Source: Xylocopa sonorina (lineage: Eukaryota > Arthropoda > Insecta > Hymenoptera > Apidae). Taken from it: a DNA stretch of 64,000 nucleotides. Shown here piece by piece: positions 12,201 through 25,496 of the stretch. The first letter of the stretch is position 1, and the number at the start of each line of letters is the position of its first letter. The notes under the pieces are model-generated. The model saw only the letters and a list, made by a program, of their open reading frames with translations. It was not told where the DNA came from and made no database searches. The translations under genes were made by a program, and so were the position numbers. Where the stretch lies: assembly GCF_050948175.1 (NCBI RefSeq), contig NC_135198.1, positions 11,111,001-11,175,000 on the forward strand. Direction: 5' to 3'.

Positions 12201-14640
12201 TGCTCTCCCGGTGAATTTACGATACCCGGCGTATCCGCGGATCGGGCCTCAAGGAGGCACGCCGGTCGTTAATTTATTGCAACCGGTACGTGGGATTCTT
12301 CAAAGGTAATCTTATTATAGACCGTCTCGAGAAAAATGTCCAGTTATTTTTGCTAATGGATAATTGGAATGAAAGTGCATCGCGCAACGGGGACCTTTTC
12401 ATGCGTCGCAGGATTTCCTTTTCTTTCGAATGGACATTGTTACTCCGACGATAATAGAGAGAAATCTTCGTAATTTTCTACCAAAGGAGAATGCTTACGT
12501 TCCGTGGAACTTTGAGGAAATATCGAACCGTGCGAACGCTCGTAACGAGTTACCTGGGAGCAATGAGTTACCATTTCGAGCGCGATCAATTAGTCCTCTA
12601 CCGTTTCCTATCCTTGCTCCTCGAGTTGCTAAGAAAATCGAAGAGAATCTCGAAGATTTGGAAATGGAACTCGCAAACGACGAGCTGTTCGGTATTTCTG
12701 GACGTCGAGGAACCGGCGCAGAAGAAACAGCGAAACTTTTATCGTCGGCCAAATAAGATCGGTATTATCGAAAGCAAGAGCTACGGATACTTCCGCGAAA
12801 TTCGTCGACAAGTTTTTCCAACCATCGGATAACTCTTGGCTGGTATCAACTTCCGTTTGGCAACGCCATTCCGTTTCAGAGATCTTTCGAGGACGAGTTC
12901 GATGAGTTTCGAAAAGTCATCGCGCGACGAGTTTCTATCGAACCCGTACATGTTTTCTTCCTCAGGGCAGAGCTCGAGCGTTTCTCGTTTCTTTATGCGG
13001 AATTTAATATTCGTGAAACGCGCAGCTGGCATTTAAAATCGCTCGGTTAATTAATCTTTGTCCCGGTGCGAGCAATTGGTTTTTTGACACGTTTAGTCCA
13101 ATAACGCGTCAGCAGACGTGGGAAAAAATGTTCCGCGCGTTCGACGCTTACGTAAGTGGAAAAAAGCAGCAGTTAATGAACAGGTCGGTGAAGTGGTTGT
13201 TGCTCTTTTCTTTTTTTCTTCCGATCGGAACGCTTCCGCGCGGCGCGCTTATTTCAAACATTGATCGAGACTCCCGCTCTCGACTACGGGGAATTTCATT
13301 GAGCGCTGCTCGTTTCGACGATTGCCTTTTTCTTCGATTTCTCTCGAATGTCTTGGTTTTTCTTCAATTTTTCACCGCGAGGCTCGATCGTTGCGTTTCA
13401 TCGACGCCTTTTTTTCTCACCATACGCCTTTCGTTTGTCGTTTCTCTTTTTTTCTTCGAAGAACCTTCAACGAACGATTCTTCGTAAATATGACCCCGGC
13501 GTCTTGTAAATTACCGAACGGCAAACAAAAATTCTGAAAAAAGTAGCCACCCACGCGCGTTCCCTTTTCAGCGGCGCGTCAAAATAAACAATTCGCTGTT
13601 CGATTGCGTGCTACCTTGCAGCGCGAAATGCGTCGCATTTGTAGGTAGGTTAATGTTGAAAAAAATCGATGAACAAAGTAGAAGCATACCGCTCTTAAAA
13701 TAACTTCATTATCAAGGCTTCCACTTACTCGATTCCACTCCTGTCCCAATCAATATTCACAGTCCTCGTTTTAACACTGCCATTGTCAACAAACTATCAA
13801 TAAACTGTCTATTACGAATAAAAATACGACACTCACTCGTTTACGTCATCGCTGCGATTAACGTTGAAATCATTGGAGCGATCAAAATCCCCGAGGCAAC
13901 GTAACGTCCGATTAAAACTCTGCCAATTAATAATCGCGCAAGTTTCGCGGCGTTTTCCGTCAGCTTTCGTAGAAGTTGAAACTCGTTGCGAATATTCACA
14001 GGGAAAGAGTCGCACGCGTACCGTAAATTAGTCATTTTCGAGCTGACTCAGACCCGAAATTTGGCCAGCTCCTTCCGCTGATCAACTTCCTAGCAGAAAC
14101 GAAACGCTTGGTCATTTCCGACAACATGGCACGATCGTAAAGCCACCGTCGGACTATCTCAATCAATAACTCGATGATTTCACGTAGGTAGGTTTTGCGA
14201 GGGTGACTGCTCCTCTACCTGAATCCCGCGTTACCTGACGCCCTCGATTCACCGCACCGCCAGCAAATTGCGTCGATAACAAACGTTCATCTTCGCCCAC
14301 ACCGTGACTGGCCCCGTTTCGCGTTAGCACTGCGTTCCTACGGATCGAGCTGGCTGAATATACCGCGATTCGTTCCAAGCGAATCGTTCCGAGAACGCTG
14401 AACCTGCGTTTTTTCGACTCGAATTAGGGAGCTTCTTCGTTCACCCCTTCGCGAGGGTTGTGGCTCGCGCCAGATGTCGACGATCGACTCAGTCGATGCT
14501 CCGTTCTCCTTTTTAATCACTCGACAGAAAGCTCTTTTGGTCAGGTCATCGGAGAACCATCCCAGGTTCCTTACACGTCAGGATTTGTGAAGTACAAACG
14601 AGCACTTACTCGGACGGCTAATGGTTCTTATTAAGGCACG
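9241..14640. other. GC-rich gene-free DNA, middle part
   Basis: No recognisable exon was found. The longest open frame is 210 codons on the plus strand (10,160-10,792), without family resemblance. Another of 108 codons lies at 12,430-12,756. A perfect MEF2-type site lies at 10,843-10,852. From about 12,000 to 13,900 the DNA becomes somewhat more AT-rich without gaining any gene signature. Confidence 0.5.
10843..10852. promoter_or_regulatory. Perfect MEF2-type site (also TATA-like)
   Basis: CTATAAATAG fits the MEF2 consensus (CTA, four A/T, TAG) exactly and also contains a TATA-box octamer at 10,844-10,851. It stands alone in GC-rich DNA. It could be a muscle or neural MEF2 site, the TATA box of an unannotated transcript, or chance. 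Confidence 0.25.
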
Positions 14641-14780
14641 GCGACACCTAAGTAACGACTTCGAGCAATGTCTGACAGTGAGTCACACCACGGTGGGATG
14701 CTGTCCCTTATTGGGAGCTAATTTAGCATAAAACATGTGTCAGAGGTGAAACAATTACACCGGTCGGTGGGTCGAGTTAC
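14641..14780. promoter_or_regulatory. Candidate cis-regulatory patch
   Basis: Several transcription-factor-like words are packed together: T-box-like TCACACC (about 14,683-14,689), the 11-bp palindrome GCTAATTTAGC (14,717-14,727), an E-box CATGTG, and GGTG/CACC half sites facing each other around an ATTA core. Such clustering resembles a developmental enhancer, but no alignment was available. Confidence 0.25.
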
Positions 14781-16606
14781 TGCAAGCGTTCGCGAGCTGC
14801 GATCTACCTCGGTGGAACGAAAGAGGGAAAGAGGAGCGATCTGGTCTAGGAAGTGGCCGCTCCTTTTACGAACGTAGCGTACAATGAGTCGTTAATCATC
14901 CGATTGGGCCGGGAACACAGGTGTCTCTACGATTGTGGATCGTTCCACGCTATATCAATTCATACGCGGTCGACCTCTCCGGCGTGTTGCCACTTTCGCA
15001 ACTCGCGCTGGAAAATCGATCGAATACGACGATTGGGGCACGACGACTGGTGAGGAACCGGCGATAAGGATTGATTAATGGTCGAATATTCGATGTAAAT
15101 TACCTGGTAACCGAGGATATTTCTTTTCCACCGTCGCGGTGGCGGTTTTTCGAACGAGCATGGTAGAGAGTTTTGCGGAACGTTCGAGAATTTAAAAAGT
15201 GGGTGTTCAGGTGCGCAAAGTTTACGCGTCGAAGTCTGGTCGTTTGGAAACGCGAACGTATAAACGTTCGAGCGTTTACGAATATATTTTCTAAGCTACC
15301 GTGCACTGTTTCGACCAACTTCCATTTAACATTGCTGATTCAAAGCGATCGGATTTCCGTGCAATAACACGGTTAACGTCGTTGTATCATCTAACGGGAG
15401 GAACGGTGTAAAGAACTTTTAGCGAGCACAGTACAGAGAACTTTGATAATAGCTAATCGCGTTTAATCATTCTCGCTTTTGTTCAACGAATATCCATTAA
15501 AATTTAATAATTTCATCATATCCTCAAATCTCTAACGATATACTCTTTCATTGAACCACGAGCACGCTACCCGATATATACGCGTGACACGATTATCCTA
15601 TCCTAAATTGAACGCAGCTAATTTCTGCATACTGCAATTGGTATCAACGCCATTTTGCTAGATTCACCGTATTTCACTGTCGCGTACCATAAAACGAGAC
15701 CTCGGGACGACTTCGTCCCAATGAAGATTTCCCAAGAAGGAATCGACCTTCCGCTGTAAAATTATTCTGGAACGCGTCGAATTCCTCCCGTCCGTGCGAA
15801 ATAAAATGCATGTCCCGCAAAATATTCGAAAGTCCCTCCTGAGGCGCGCAGGCCAGCCTATGTTTGTCCAAGATTGCATATCGGACCCAGGGACACATGC
15901 ATTTACCATTTTTTTACGATTCCTCGAAGTTGACCAGCGGATCGAGTAAAAAACAAGCCTGCATCGCTTGATGTCACCGCCCGGGGAGGGTCGCGAAATC
16001 ATCCACCTTCGAAGGCTTCCGAAGCGAAACGAAGCGCGCGACGATTTCAAAATTTTCCAGGAGAAACAGCGAGAACTAATGCGTAAAAAACAAAGGGGAA
16101 ATCGATGGATTCATTTGTCAAACGGAAAACATAAACACGTCTGTTCGAAGTATTATCGACGAAGCGTCGGGAAAAACCATTAGATCGTAGATTTAACCAA
16201 TTCGATCGGCGAAGAACGAAGGAAATTACGATGTTTATTTCTTTAATCGATTCAGTGGAATCTGGCGTAATATCCTAGATCGTTAAACGAACCGAGGAAC
16301 AAACTAACTCGCACCGAATTCACTTCAAAGTCGATCCCACGATCTCCGAACCGTAATTTTCGCACAATTACTCCAAAAGAATTTCTCATCCACTTCCACG
16401 TACGAATAAGACGAAAAAAAAAAGAGTAAAACTGTTATATAATTTCGCTACTCACTGTCGTCTCGAAGAAGTTGAATCCTCCCCGGTTCCTCTCGCTGCG
16501 TGGTAGCGTCCCTTCGTTCCCAGGGGCGACGTGCACGTCGCGTGGTTCGCCACGGATGGCCTAGCCGGTTTCGAGGCGCGTAGCCGGTCGTGAGGAGACG
16601 AAACGG

Positions 16607-16624
16607 GACGACGACGACGACGAA
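16607..16624 (+). repeat. CGA triplet microsatellite
   Basis: About six GAC/CGA triplets in a row, followed by purine-rich sequence. It is a simple repeat of no evident function. Confidence 0.7.
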
Positions 16625-19600
16625 GAGGAGGCGAGAGGAATGAGAGCGCACGTGGCGGGCAAGGGAGAGCGTGCCGCAAAAACGCACGGCTACGACACGA
16701 CCTCGCCGACGGTCGCAACGAGACTGAACTTCCAGAGCCAGTCAGGCCGCCGCTCCAGCCTGGAAACAGCTGCTCCGCCGGCCAGCGCCAGAAAACTACT
16801 CCGTCGCCTGCCGGACCGGTAAGCCGTGCCAAGTGCATCTTCTGCATGTGCTGATCGACCGTGGTAGGGGCACGACGCAGAAAAATCACGTTCCACCCTA
16901 TTGGGACCGCTGGGTCTGCCTGTTGTCCGACCACTATTGCCTATCGAGGCTGGTGGCACGGTACGAGATCTTCCCATACCGGGATCTTCCCCACGAGAAG
17001 ATTCGAGCTACGATCATGGATCGTTCAGAGGTTCCTCCGGTGGCTGCTTACGTTTATTCGACCGGTAGACATTCATTTGTGAGGTAAATAATACCGGTAC
17101 AGAGTTGGTTCTATGGCTTCACCTGGGATTTTTGGATGATTGAGAATTGGAGAGCAGGGTGATGGCGTGGCCTCCGTTTAAGGGTGAATCGAGAAAGCTA
17201 GAGAAGAATTCATCGTCTATTGTGTCCACGATACTTCAATTGCCCGATTCTCTTCCTCGATTGTCAGTGGCAACGTTCTAAATTTAGCCCCGTTAGCCAG
17301 TTCAACCCCGCGATGCACTCGCTCGACAGCGCGCAACTAATTAAACAACCCGCTCGATTCAGATACACGGTCCCACTCCCGTCTGAGCCACGGATGGAAA
17401 ATTCGCAGAAAAGGAGCCAGACAAACGTCTGCCGATGGCAGGGTGACGTATAGGCGGCCGTACCGGGGCCGACGCCTCGAAAAGTATCGGGGCCATTACC
17501 TGAAAAAGCGAATACTCCCCTTCGCTGACAGCTGCTCTCGCGTGTAAATATTTACATTTCGTACGAGCCTCGGGGTCGTTCACACGGGTGGACTGCAACT
17601 CGGCTGCACGCGAGTGCGCCAGAAGGGGATGCAAATTTAGAACGAGGAACACCTATTGACGCGACGGCGTTCGCCGATCGCCTCGTAAAATGTCCGCGGC
17701 TAGAAGGGAGGAAGAATGGACAACGCGTGTCACGATTCCACGGACCGTAGCAGCCGTAAAGATCATCCTCGTTGAGATATATGCACGCGTAGCCGGAGAA
17801 CGATCGGGGGATCGGAACCGATGGAACGATTCGGTAAATCCTGGTCGTGTGTACGCGTTCGAAGTGCAACGCGACGGTGTAACCGTACCAGCCTTTTATT
17901 ACCGGAGTGCTAATGTGCCTTTACCGCGTTTACCCCGTCATTTACCTCGCCAGCCGCTGTAAACCGGCACCTGGAGCTGTGCCGCGTTAAGTCCAGGGTT
18001 ATTACGAGCAGCGTATCGTTGTCGAGCGCCCTGGCTGCCATGGCTACCCACGTTTATTGGGCCAAATCCGAGGAGGAGAGCTTCGCTCTAGGTCGTTGAA
18101 CGACCGATGACGGTGGTGCTGTTTGCAACGAACAACCCCGGCCTGTGTCTGATAACGCGAACCTCAGAGGAGAAGCATACCGTATGCGTGGCAACCTAAG
18201 CTTATCGGACGTCTTTAACCACGACTTAGACCGACGTATCGCGGACTCGTTTGGGTACTGCCGACGATTGCTCGGTAGAAAGCGGCAAATATTAACCCAA
18301 GCGCTATCTTCGATGCGGATATACCGGTTTCTAGGTAACGTTAATTTCTCTCCTTCCTACGGAATCTGTTTTCGGTTCTTTCGAGAATATTCCAGTGGAA
18401 CTCGAATTCCAAGGTTCCTACGAAGGACGATGGGGGAAAGCTACGGCAATTAAAGTTGAACGTCGACGATAATCAAAACCCGTCAAGTGGTCGAAGCACT
18501 CGAGAGTCAGCCGCCACCCCCTCGGCCACTCGACGTCGCTGAAATTATTCTCCCCTTTTTTTCACCACACTCATCTTGACCCTTCCTCCAGCAGTCCGTC
18601 CGCGTGTCCTCTCGCGAGATACAAATCGTGGCTCTCCTCGGCCATCGAGGGGGGCAGAACCACTTGTTCAAGCCCGGCCAGTCGTAGTTTCGAAACTTCC
18701 AAGCCGGCCGGAGAGTCGGCTTCGCGCTGGCTTTGACCGCGAGACGCGTGCATAACTAAATCCTCGCCGATCGGCTATTTATTTAGACACTGGCTCGAAA
18801 CTCGACGGCGCCAGAATATTTGCGATATTGCGAAGACTGGGGCGCGTGGGCGGTCCAGGTGAAATGTTTATGCGTTTCGTGGAAGCTGCGCGCCTCGGAC
18901 CTCTTCCTCCCTCAGGTGGACGTGGTGGAGGACGAGATACGGCGATGAAAGGCCGACTTAAAACACACGAGACCGAACGCTCGCGTTTCTGCGCTCTGTT
19001 GCAATTTCGAAAGTGCCTCGGTTGCAGCCGGAAGCACCGTGGCAAATTCATGGACTTCGATCTATAAACGTAGCCAGTCGAAGAGGGAACAATGTGAGAC
19101 GGGAACTTCGATCCGCTGTTGCTCTATCTTCGATTGGACTTCGAAGTTGCAAGAAATTCGTAGAATTTCGATGCACAAAAGCTGCAAGGTGAATCGTAGC
19201 TTACCGGGAAGAGATGAACTTCGCCCTAGCTGATCTGTGTACGCATATAGAACCGAACTCTAAGTTCGTTGTCTAGAATGCGCGGCGTTGAAACAACTTC
19301 GTTCAACTACTTATTATTATAGAACGAGCAGAAGCTTTCAGGCGACATTTACGTCTTAACAGGAACAGAAGATCACGGTTGATCCTGTCTTCATCTGTCT
19401 CCAGTGAAAAGTTGAACGCAAACAGGCTCTACCGAGCTTCTGACCCGATCACAATTATTATTAGAACGTTCCTGAAAGCGCGAACACGATCGGACAGTGA
19501 TTTTCACATGCTATTCCCCGAGTTACTTGAAAACGGGTAACTACAAGACCAGTTCCGGCGTGGCTTGTAATTACTCCGTTCTGCTCGAACCACAGCGACC

Positions 19601-22400
19601 TGTCAGCCGGTTCCTCACGCGAGTGCTTTCGTCTATCGTGTCTATTCCTCTCAGGCCCCCCCGGGGGGCATAATTAAGGTCTCGTAGATCATGCGTAAAC
19701 GTATCTTGATGGTATGTAGTAACGATGCTTAGACGCGTTTGTCGTGGAATAATTGCGCGAACCGCTCGGGGACGGTCGCTTTGATCGGGGGTGAACATTC
19801 GAAGACGTCGTCGCGTTTGACGAGTATACGGGGAGATTTGTCTAAATTATAATTGCGTCTCATAGGATATATGATATATATAGGGTAACATTAATTTTCC
19901 AAGAAGAGATGATAATTAATGAGCGCGTTAAGATCAAACGAGGGTGCTCCAACCGTAAGGGCTGTGCCAACGCTTAACGTCGCCAAGAATTTCACGAGCA
20001 TTTCGACTCGGAGGTTACAACGATCCTCCCCGTCCAATAAATAAAACCGCGCGCACCACGTTACACGAACTTTCTCCCCCCAGTTTTTGATATTTCGTAA
20101 AATTCCACGAAACGGCGCCCACATGTTACCACGAGCCGTTCCACAGGCCGAGTTCCCACGAGTTTATTGGGAGAGCTCACCTCGATATCCTCTCCCTTTG
20201 GGACTCTTGCTTTTATCATTAACCACGAGGACGACGGAAGAATGTTGAGCGATGGTACGTTAAAAGGTGGCACACGCGAGATAAGGGCGGGGAAGGTTAG
20301 ATAGGGGAATATGTGTCGAGTAGTCTGCGACACTTTCGAATCCGTAACAGGGCTGCTGCTCGCGGGAGCGTGCTGCTCGCGTCATACATAATTCAGGCAG
20401 AAAAGCAGAGATGCACGGCTGCCTCGGTAACGGACACGTTAAATCCGCAATGCAAATTTCACGTAGAAACTTCCGATCGCTGTCTCGTAGCCCCGCGACG
20501 AATTCCTGTTCCCCCATCAATAATTTAGCCACCCGTTTGCCTCTCGTCCTTTTTGTATTCATCCGCCAAGCGGAGCGGGCACGGCTCCATCGAGGGTATC
20601 TGGCGTCTTCATCTCGCCCGCTGCTCGTACCGCTGTTCTTTCAATAAGAATGGAATACATCCCGCGGACGGCGAGAATGGATCGTCGAGATCTGCGATGA
20701 ATACGTTTATTCGGACGATGCTCGTGTCGCGGCGTCGAGCGTCACCGTTGCATTTCGTTTCTGATCTCGCTCCGAGCCGATACCGATATTCCACTGCACG
20801 AATCGCGTTCTTTCTTTCGCTACGTGCTTCTTAACCATTCCGTTCTATACCCCCCTGAACAACGACTCGGTGGAACAGAAACATCCCCTCCGTTTACCCT
20901 CGATCGCAGGTAAGAAGCACGTAACACGCTGCTCACGTGCTGGGCCCACGTTAGGTGAATGCTCCGCGTCTCGTTTACCGATAGATAGATCGGATTACCA
21001 GCGGACCACCAACGGATAGAGAGCAAGAGTTACTTTACGCTGAATTAGGTCACCTGTTCCTCCGGTCTCCGCAGACAGGAAGTCGTTGAAGTTCGTCGAT
21101 TACGCGGTGATATAACCACCCCTACCTCCCCCCGAATGGTTCATTAGCGATGACACAACAGTCGCGTCAACCGAGGCGCGTTTTTTAACGACTCGGTTAA
21201 TTCTATCGAAATTGTCGACAATCTGTTTCGTCATCGTGATCTCAGGCATGGGTAAACCTAGCCCCTGCCTTCATTGCACGCGGGGATTCCATCGTGGGAC
21301 AATGTGTGCGGGTAGAGAGCAACACGTTCCATGGAAATAGGAACATTGTGTAGGAATGGGGGTCAATGGGGTTTGTATTTGCATAGGAACGTCTTGATGG
21401 TGGATACTTGAATCTCGAAAACCCTACATTAATCAGTCTAGCCTAGTTATGGGCTCGTAAGCAAGGGTAAGCAGAGGTAATAAGAAGGAGGAACCGCGAT
21501 TCAAAATCGTACGCTGGGCGACACACAAGTAGAGCCGAATGTTTTCTACTAAACACGGATTAATAGAAGAGTGCAGGTTGCATGTTTTATGCGCATCGAG
21601 ACATGCCGTCATCGCATACAAAATCGCGTGCAACGCGGCATGAGAAGGAGGCCCGTCTGAACCGGGTTCAACGCGCACTGTAACAGCCGTTCCCACTGCT
21701 CTCGCTGAAAATCTTGTCCGCATGGACGAACGTTACCCATACGTATGTTCGTGGCGTATCTGGCTATTTATACAAACGGATGCCCGCGTAAAATTAAACC
21801 GTGCATCTTGATTAAAAGCGACGCGGCAACCACGTCGCGCGAAGGCATGGCCCAAAGGAGGAGAATGCCACTCTGCCCGGCGTATTTCCTCCGCAGCCTG
21901 TCTCCTCGACGATTAGGTCATCTTCACCCTTGCGGCGTTTTCATCCGCGACGACAAAAGCTACGGCATATCCCGGATGCGATGATTATCGTTAAGAATCA
22001 CCGAGTCTTACCGGCCCCTCGCCCCTCGCCAATCTGCTCTGGTCCCTCTCTTTCCTGCCTTCGAGACAGGACGACCACGTGCGCCCTGTCAGGGCCCACG
22101 CGACACCCAATCGGTCCTTCAAATGCGGTTTAAACGGCCGCGGTCGATTCTCCAATCCCGCCGTGGAATGCGTCTTCAGCAAGTGGTCACGCTTGCCGGA
22201 ATTATAATATTATCTAGTTGGAGCGCAACCGGACAAGAAGAATCACCAGTCTCGTTATGCAACAATGCGTATTCCCGCGACGCGATCGCAGCGGACACTT
22301 GACACAAATGAGATGGGCGCAGTCGTTGATCATGATCGGTCGACGCGTAATTATATGTTACGGGTACGAAGGTGTGCATCCGCTATGCATTCTTTCCCTG

Positions 22401-23377
22401 TCTACCGAGAACGTTGCGAGTACGTACGCGATAAATATATCCAGTGGCGCAAATTAAACACCATTACGAAACAGAGTTCTCTTTACGAAATTCTTTTACT
22501 CGCTAACACTTGTATACAATACATCTTCGTACAATATAAAATTACTTCTGGTGTTTATACAGTCACGAAACATATACATGACTCACGGCTTACGTTTATA
22601 CCGTATATGTATGCATACATGTATATCACACAACACAATATGATACAAACGTCCAAGCTTCCCGTTTAAGGGGAACGAGAAGCGTTCGAAACGCAATGAC
22701 TTCCTATGTTAAAAAAGTTCGGACGACAGAGGCATCCGTTAAAATATTACTAATTACACGTGCACACTGATTAATGTCCCTATGATACATCGTTACAGAA
22801 ATTTAGTAACGGGCGAAGACATGTACAGGCGGAGAAGAATCGATTGTTACATACAGATATTAAGTAAAACCAGCTAATATCATTTAAATCTTGTACAGTT
22901 CAGCCTAATGATTCACGGAGCGAAAATGAGATTAATAATTTCCACTAGCACCGTCGATTGATTAATAATTAATTTTTTAACGGAAAACTCCGTAGACTAT
23001 ACGATAAATTAATATTTTCATTTTATCACAAGATAAGTAGTATACCTTATCACCGTCTCGAATGAGTACTGTTGTCGCAGATAATAAATAAGATTACGGA
23101 ACATAGCGAGCGATAATTTAACATCTCAATAACATTAAAATAAATATAAAAATTACGTAAGTATGAAATATCGATTACATCCACGAGTATTTCATATCTT
23201 TTTCTTGTATTTTTAAACTAAAATTGTGTGTACCTGTTTGATGTTCTAAATTATACAAAATCCAATTTGGACGGGGAATCTTTTGGCACGTAGTGGTCCA
23301 TAGCGTAATGGCACTTTCCGAAACCACTTAAACAGTGGGTTAATTAGTCGTACTTAATATTGTTTGTCTTTTGTCTT
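22401..23377 (-). other. AT-rich downstream region of UXS1, probable 3' UTR
   Basis: Immediately after the UXS1 stop codon (minus strand) comes about 1 kb of AT-rich DNA without exons. Part of it is probably the UXS1 3' untranslated region. I did not find a perfect AATAAA on the minus strand here, so the polyadenylation site stays open. Confidence 0.4.
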
Positions 23378-25045
23378 CTAAAGTTGTTCTATTATGTCAT
23401 GATCGTTCTTGTAAGAAGCTTGCGGGAAACTACTTTTCTGAGAATGCTTTGTCCTCTGTAATTCCTTGGCGAAGTACAATATCGTCTTCTTAAGTCCTTC
23501 AGCTAGGGGAACCTTCGGTTCCCAGTCCAGATACTTTTTAGCTCTAGTAATATCTGGTCTTCTTCTTTGTGGATCGTCCTCGACCGCTGCAAGCTCAACT
23601 ATCTTACTCTTTGTACCAACTAGATCCTTTATTATAAGTGCGAATTCTATAACAATTACAATTTGTTATATACCTCTTAGAGACATCCAATTCGTATCCA
23701 TACCGTTTACACGTACCTTCTATTGTGTGTTCGACAGGATTTCCGATGTTTATTGGTTGAGTGTAATTGGACGCCATCAAGGCAACCAATCCATCGACTA
23801 AATCCGATACGTATTGAAACGAACGCGTTTGCTTCCCACTGCCGTATATTGTGATCGAATCATTTTGCAACGCTTGCAAAATGAAGTTCGAGACTACACG
23901 ACCGTCGTTCATGTGCATTCTCGGTCCAAACGTATTGAAAATTCGAGCAACGCGTACCGAAATACCTTCTTGTCTCATGTAGGCGTAGCTCAACGTCTCA
24001 GCCACGCGTTTGCCTTCGTCGTAACAAGCTCTTGGCCCTATAAAAATCATTTTACATAGTTTTATTTTTACCAGCATAAGAAATAATAATGACTGAATAT
24101 AATAATTTAGATACCTATAGGATTCACGTGGCCCCAATAAGTTTCTGACTGAGGATGTTCATTAGGATCCCCGTAAACTTCAGATGTACTAGCTATTAAC
24201 ACTCTTGCTCCTACCCTCTTTGCAAGACCTAATATCATTAGGTATTCGTTATTATTTAAGTGATTACTTTTCTTAGGTTTAGACGTCCGTTACATTTACA
24301 TACCTAAGACGTTTATTGTACCTAATGTATTTGTTTTTATTGTTTTAACTGGGTTAAGCATATAATGCGGTGGACTAGCTGGGCTGGCTAAGTGATACAC
24401 TTCATCTACTTCTAAGTAAAGGGGTCTGACAATGTCATGGTGAACAAGCTCAAAGTTCTCGTGACCAACCCAGTGTTCAACATTACGTTTCCTTCCAGTA
24501 AAAAAGTTATCTACAACTATCACTTCATGGCCAGCGAGCATTAAACGGTCGACTAAATGGGATCCAACAAAGCCCGCTCCGCCGGTCACCAATATTCTTT
24601 TCCGGTTCTTATAGTTAAGAAACTTGACTGTTGGAAAATCCTTTGATACCCTGTTCTCAACCTTAGCCTCAAGATTTTGTAGTTTACCCTCTAACTCACG
24701 AATTCGTATCTTGGCTTCCTCGATATTTTTGATGTCAGCATCGTGTACATCTTCGACAACCTCTTGAACCTTCTCATTGACAGTCTCTGGGTCAGTTATG
24801 TCTTCTAAATGTGGCTTACGATTCCGTACATGAAGTCGAGCGAAAGATTGTTCATCTTCTGGACTGACTAATGTTTTATAAAATCCTAACACTGCAATTC
24901 ATAGGGAATGAATGACAACGATACAGTGTTAATAAGCAAGAAACAATACAGCAGCATGGTTGATAATAAGTTTGAGACACTTACCTAATATTATACAAAT
25001 CACGGAGAAGGCAACCTGTTTCATCTTTCGTGGCGTGACAACCAT
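23378..25045 (-). CDS. UXS1: UDP-glucuronic acid decarboxylase (UDP-xylose synthase)
   Basis: The enzyme converts UDP-glucuronate to UDP-xylose in the Golgi/ER lumen; xylose is the first sugar of glycosaminoglycan linkers. Five coding exons join in phase: 25045-24985, 24891-24304, 24228-24115, 24037-23717 and 23646-23378, giving 450 residues (human about 420). An N-terminal signal anchor (about residues 8-25) is followed by a coiled-coil-prone stem (about 60-102). The short-chain dehydrogenase/epimerase domain has the NAD-binding GGAGFVG (124-130), the STSE motif (230-233) and the YxxxK pair Tyr260/Lys264. All key residues are intact. I chose the first in-frame ATG after an in-frame stop; a second ATG lies seven codons downstream at 25,024 and could equally be used. 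The gene is head to head with TPP2. Confidence 0.95.
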
Positions 25046-25496
25046 ACTTTAACATTAGACATATCATCGACCAGTTGAACGTTATTATCCCCCTCGACTC
25101 GTCACAGATTGAGACCATAATATGGTACGGTGAACAAGAGTAGATACGATCGCGACAGATATGTCATTTTTCGATTTCTACGATTAAAAGACATAACCTC
25201 TTACATCACCGTTTATTGGAGAGTTCGCGAGTTTCTGAGCACCGTGTCATTTAATTATTGACGCGATGGTTGGGTGCTGCTCTCTAAGCACCCAAACGCA
25301 AACGTTTCGCTGATTTTGTTTCTTGTTGTCTGTTTGATCTGACGTATCGTGGGCCGATAACTTAACCTCCAAATTTTCAGTGACCATTCACGCAGGCGCA
25401 GATACTGTTTTTTGATTGATATATAAGGCTGTGGCAGTACAAAGGAAACATCTCAAGTAGTTTTTCTGGAGTCGCGGTGGCAGTGGCATTTGGAAT
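25046..25496. promoter_or_regulatory. Shared bidirectional promoter of UXS1 and TPP2
   Basis: The two start codons are 451 bp apart and point away from each other, so both 5' untranslated regions and promoters must fit in this interval unless upstream exons exist elsewhere. It holds a TATA-like element (TATATAAG, 25,420-25,427) on the TPP2 side and a 9-bp inverted repeat at 25,270-25,295. Coupled expression of the two genes is possible but not shown. Confidence 0.6.
25270..25295. repeat. Inverted repeat in the UXS1/TPP2 promoter
   Basis: Arms TTGGGTGCT (25,270-25,278) and AGCACCCAA (25,287-25,295) are perfectly complementary and are separated by 8 bp. It could be a dimeric factor site or a hairpin in a 5' untranslated region. 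Confidence 0.6.

Larger units (their letters stand above)
14641..22400. other. GC-rich gene-free DNA, right part, ending at a composition change
   Basis: No protein family could be recognised in any frame. A motif-dense patch lies at 14,641-14,780. A CGA triplet run lies at 16,607-16,624, and a C-run/G-run palindrome lies near 19,654-19,669. Around 22,350-22,450 the base composition switches to AT-rich, marking the entry to the gene block. Confidence 0.55.

Noticed and set aside
12430..12756. 108-codon frame with an acidic helix-like C-terminal half.
   Set aside because: No family recognised, overlapping frames on both strands and no splice or promoter context; kept only as a note in the region entry.
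14634..14654. AAGGCAC word resembling the miR-124 seed.
   Set aside because: Only the seed agrees; the following bases do not match the mature miRNA.
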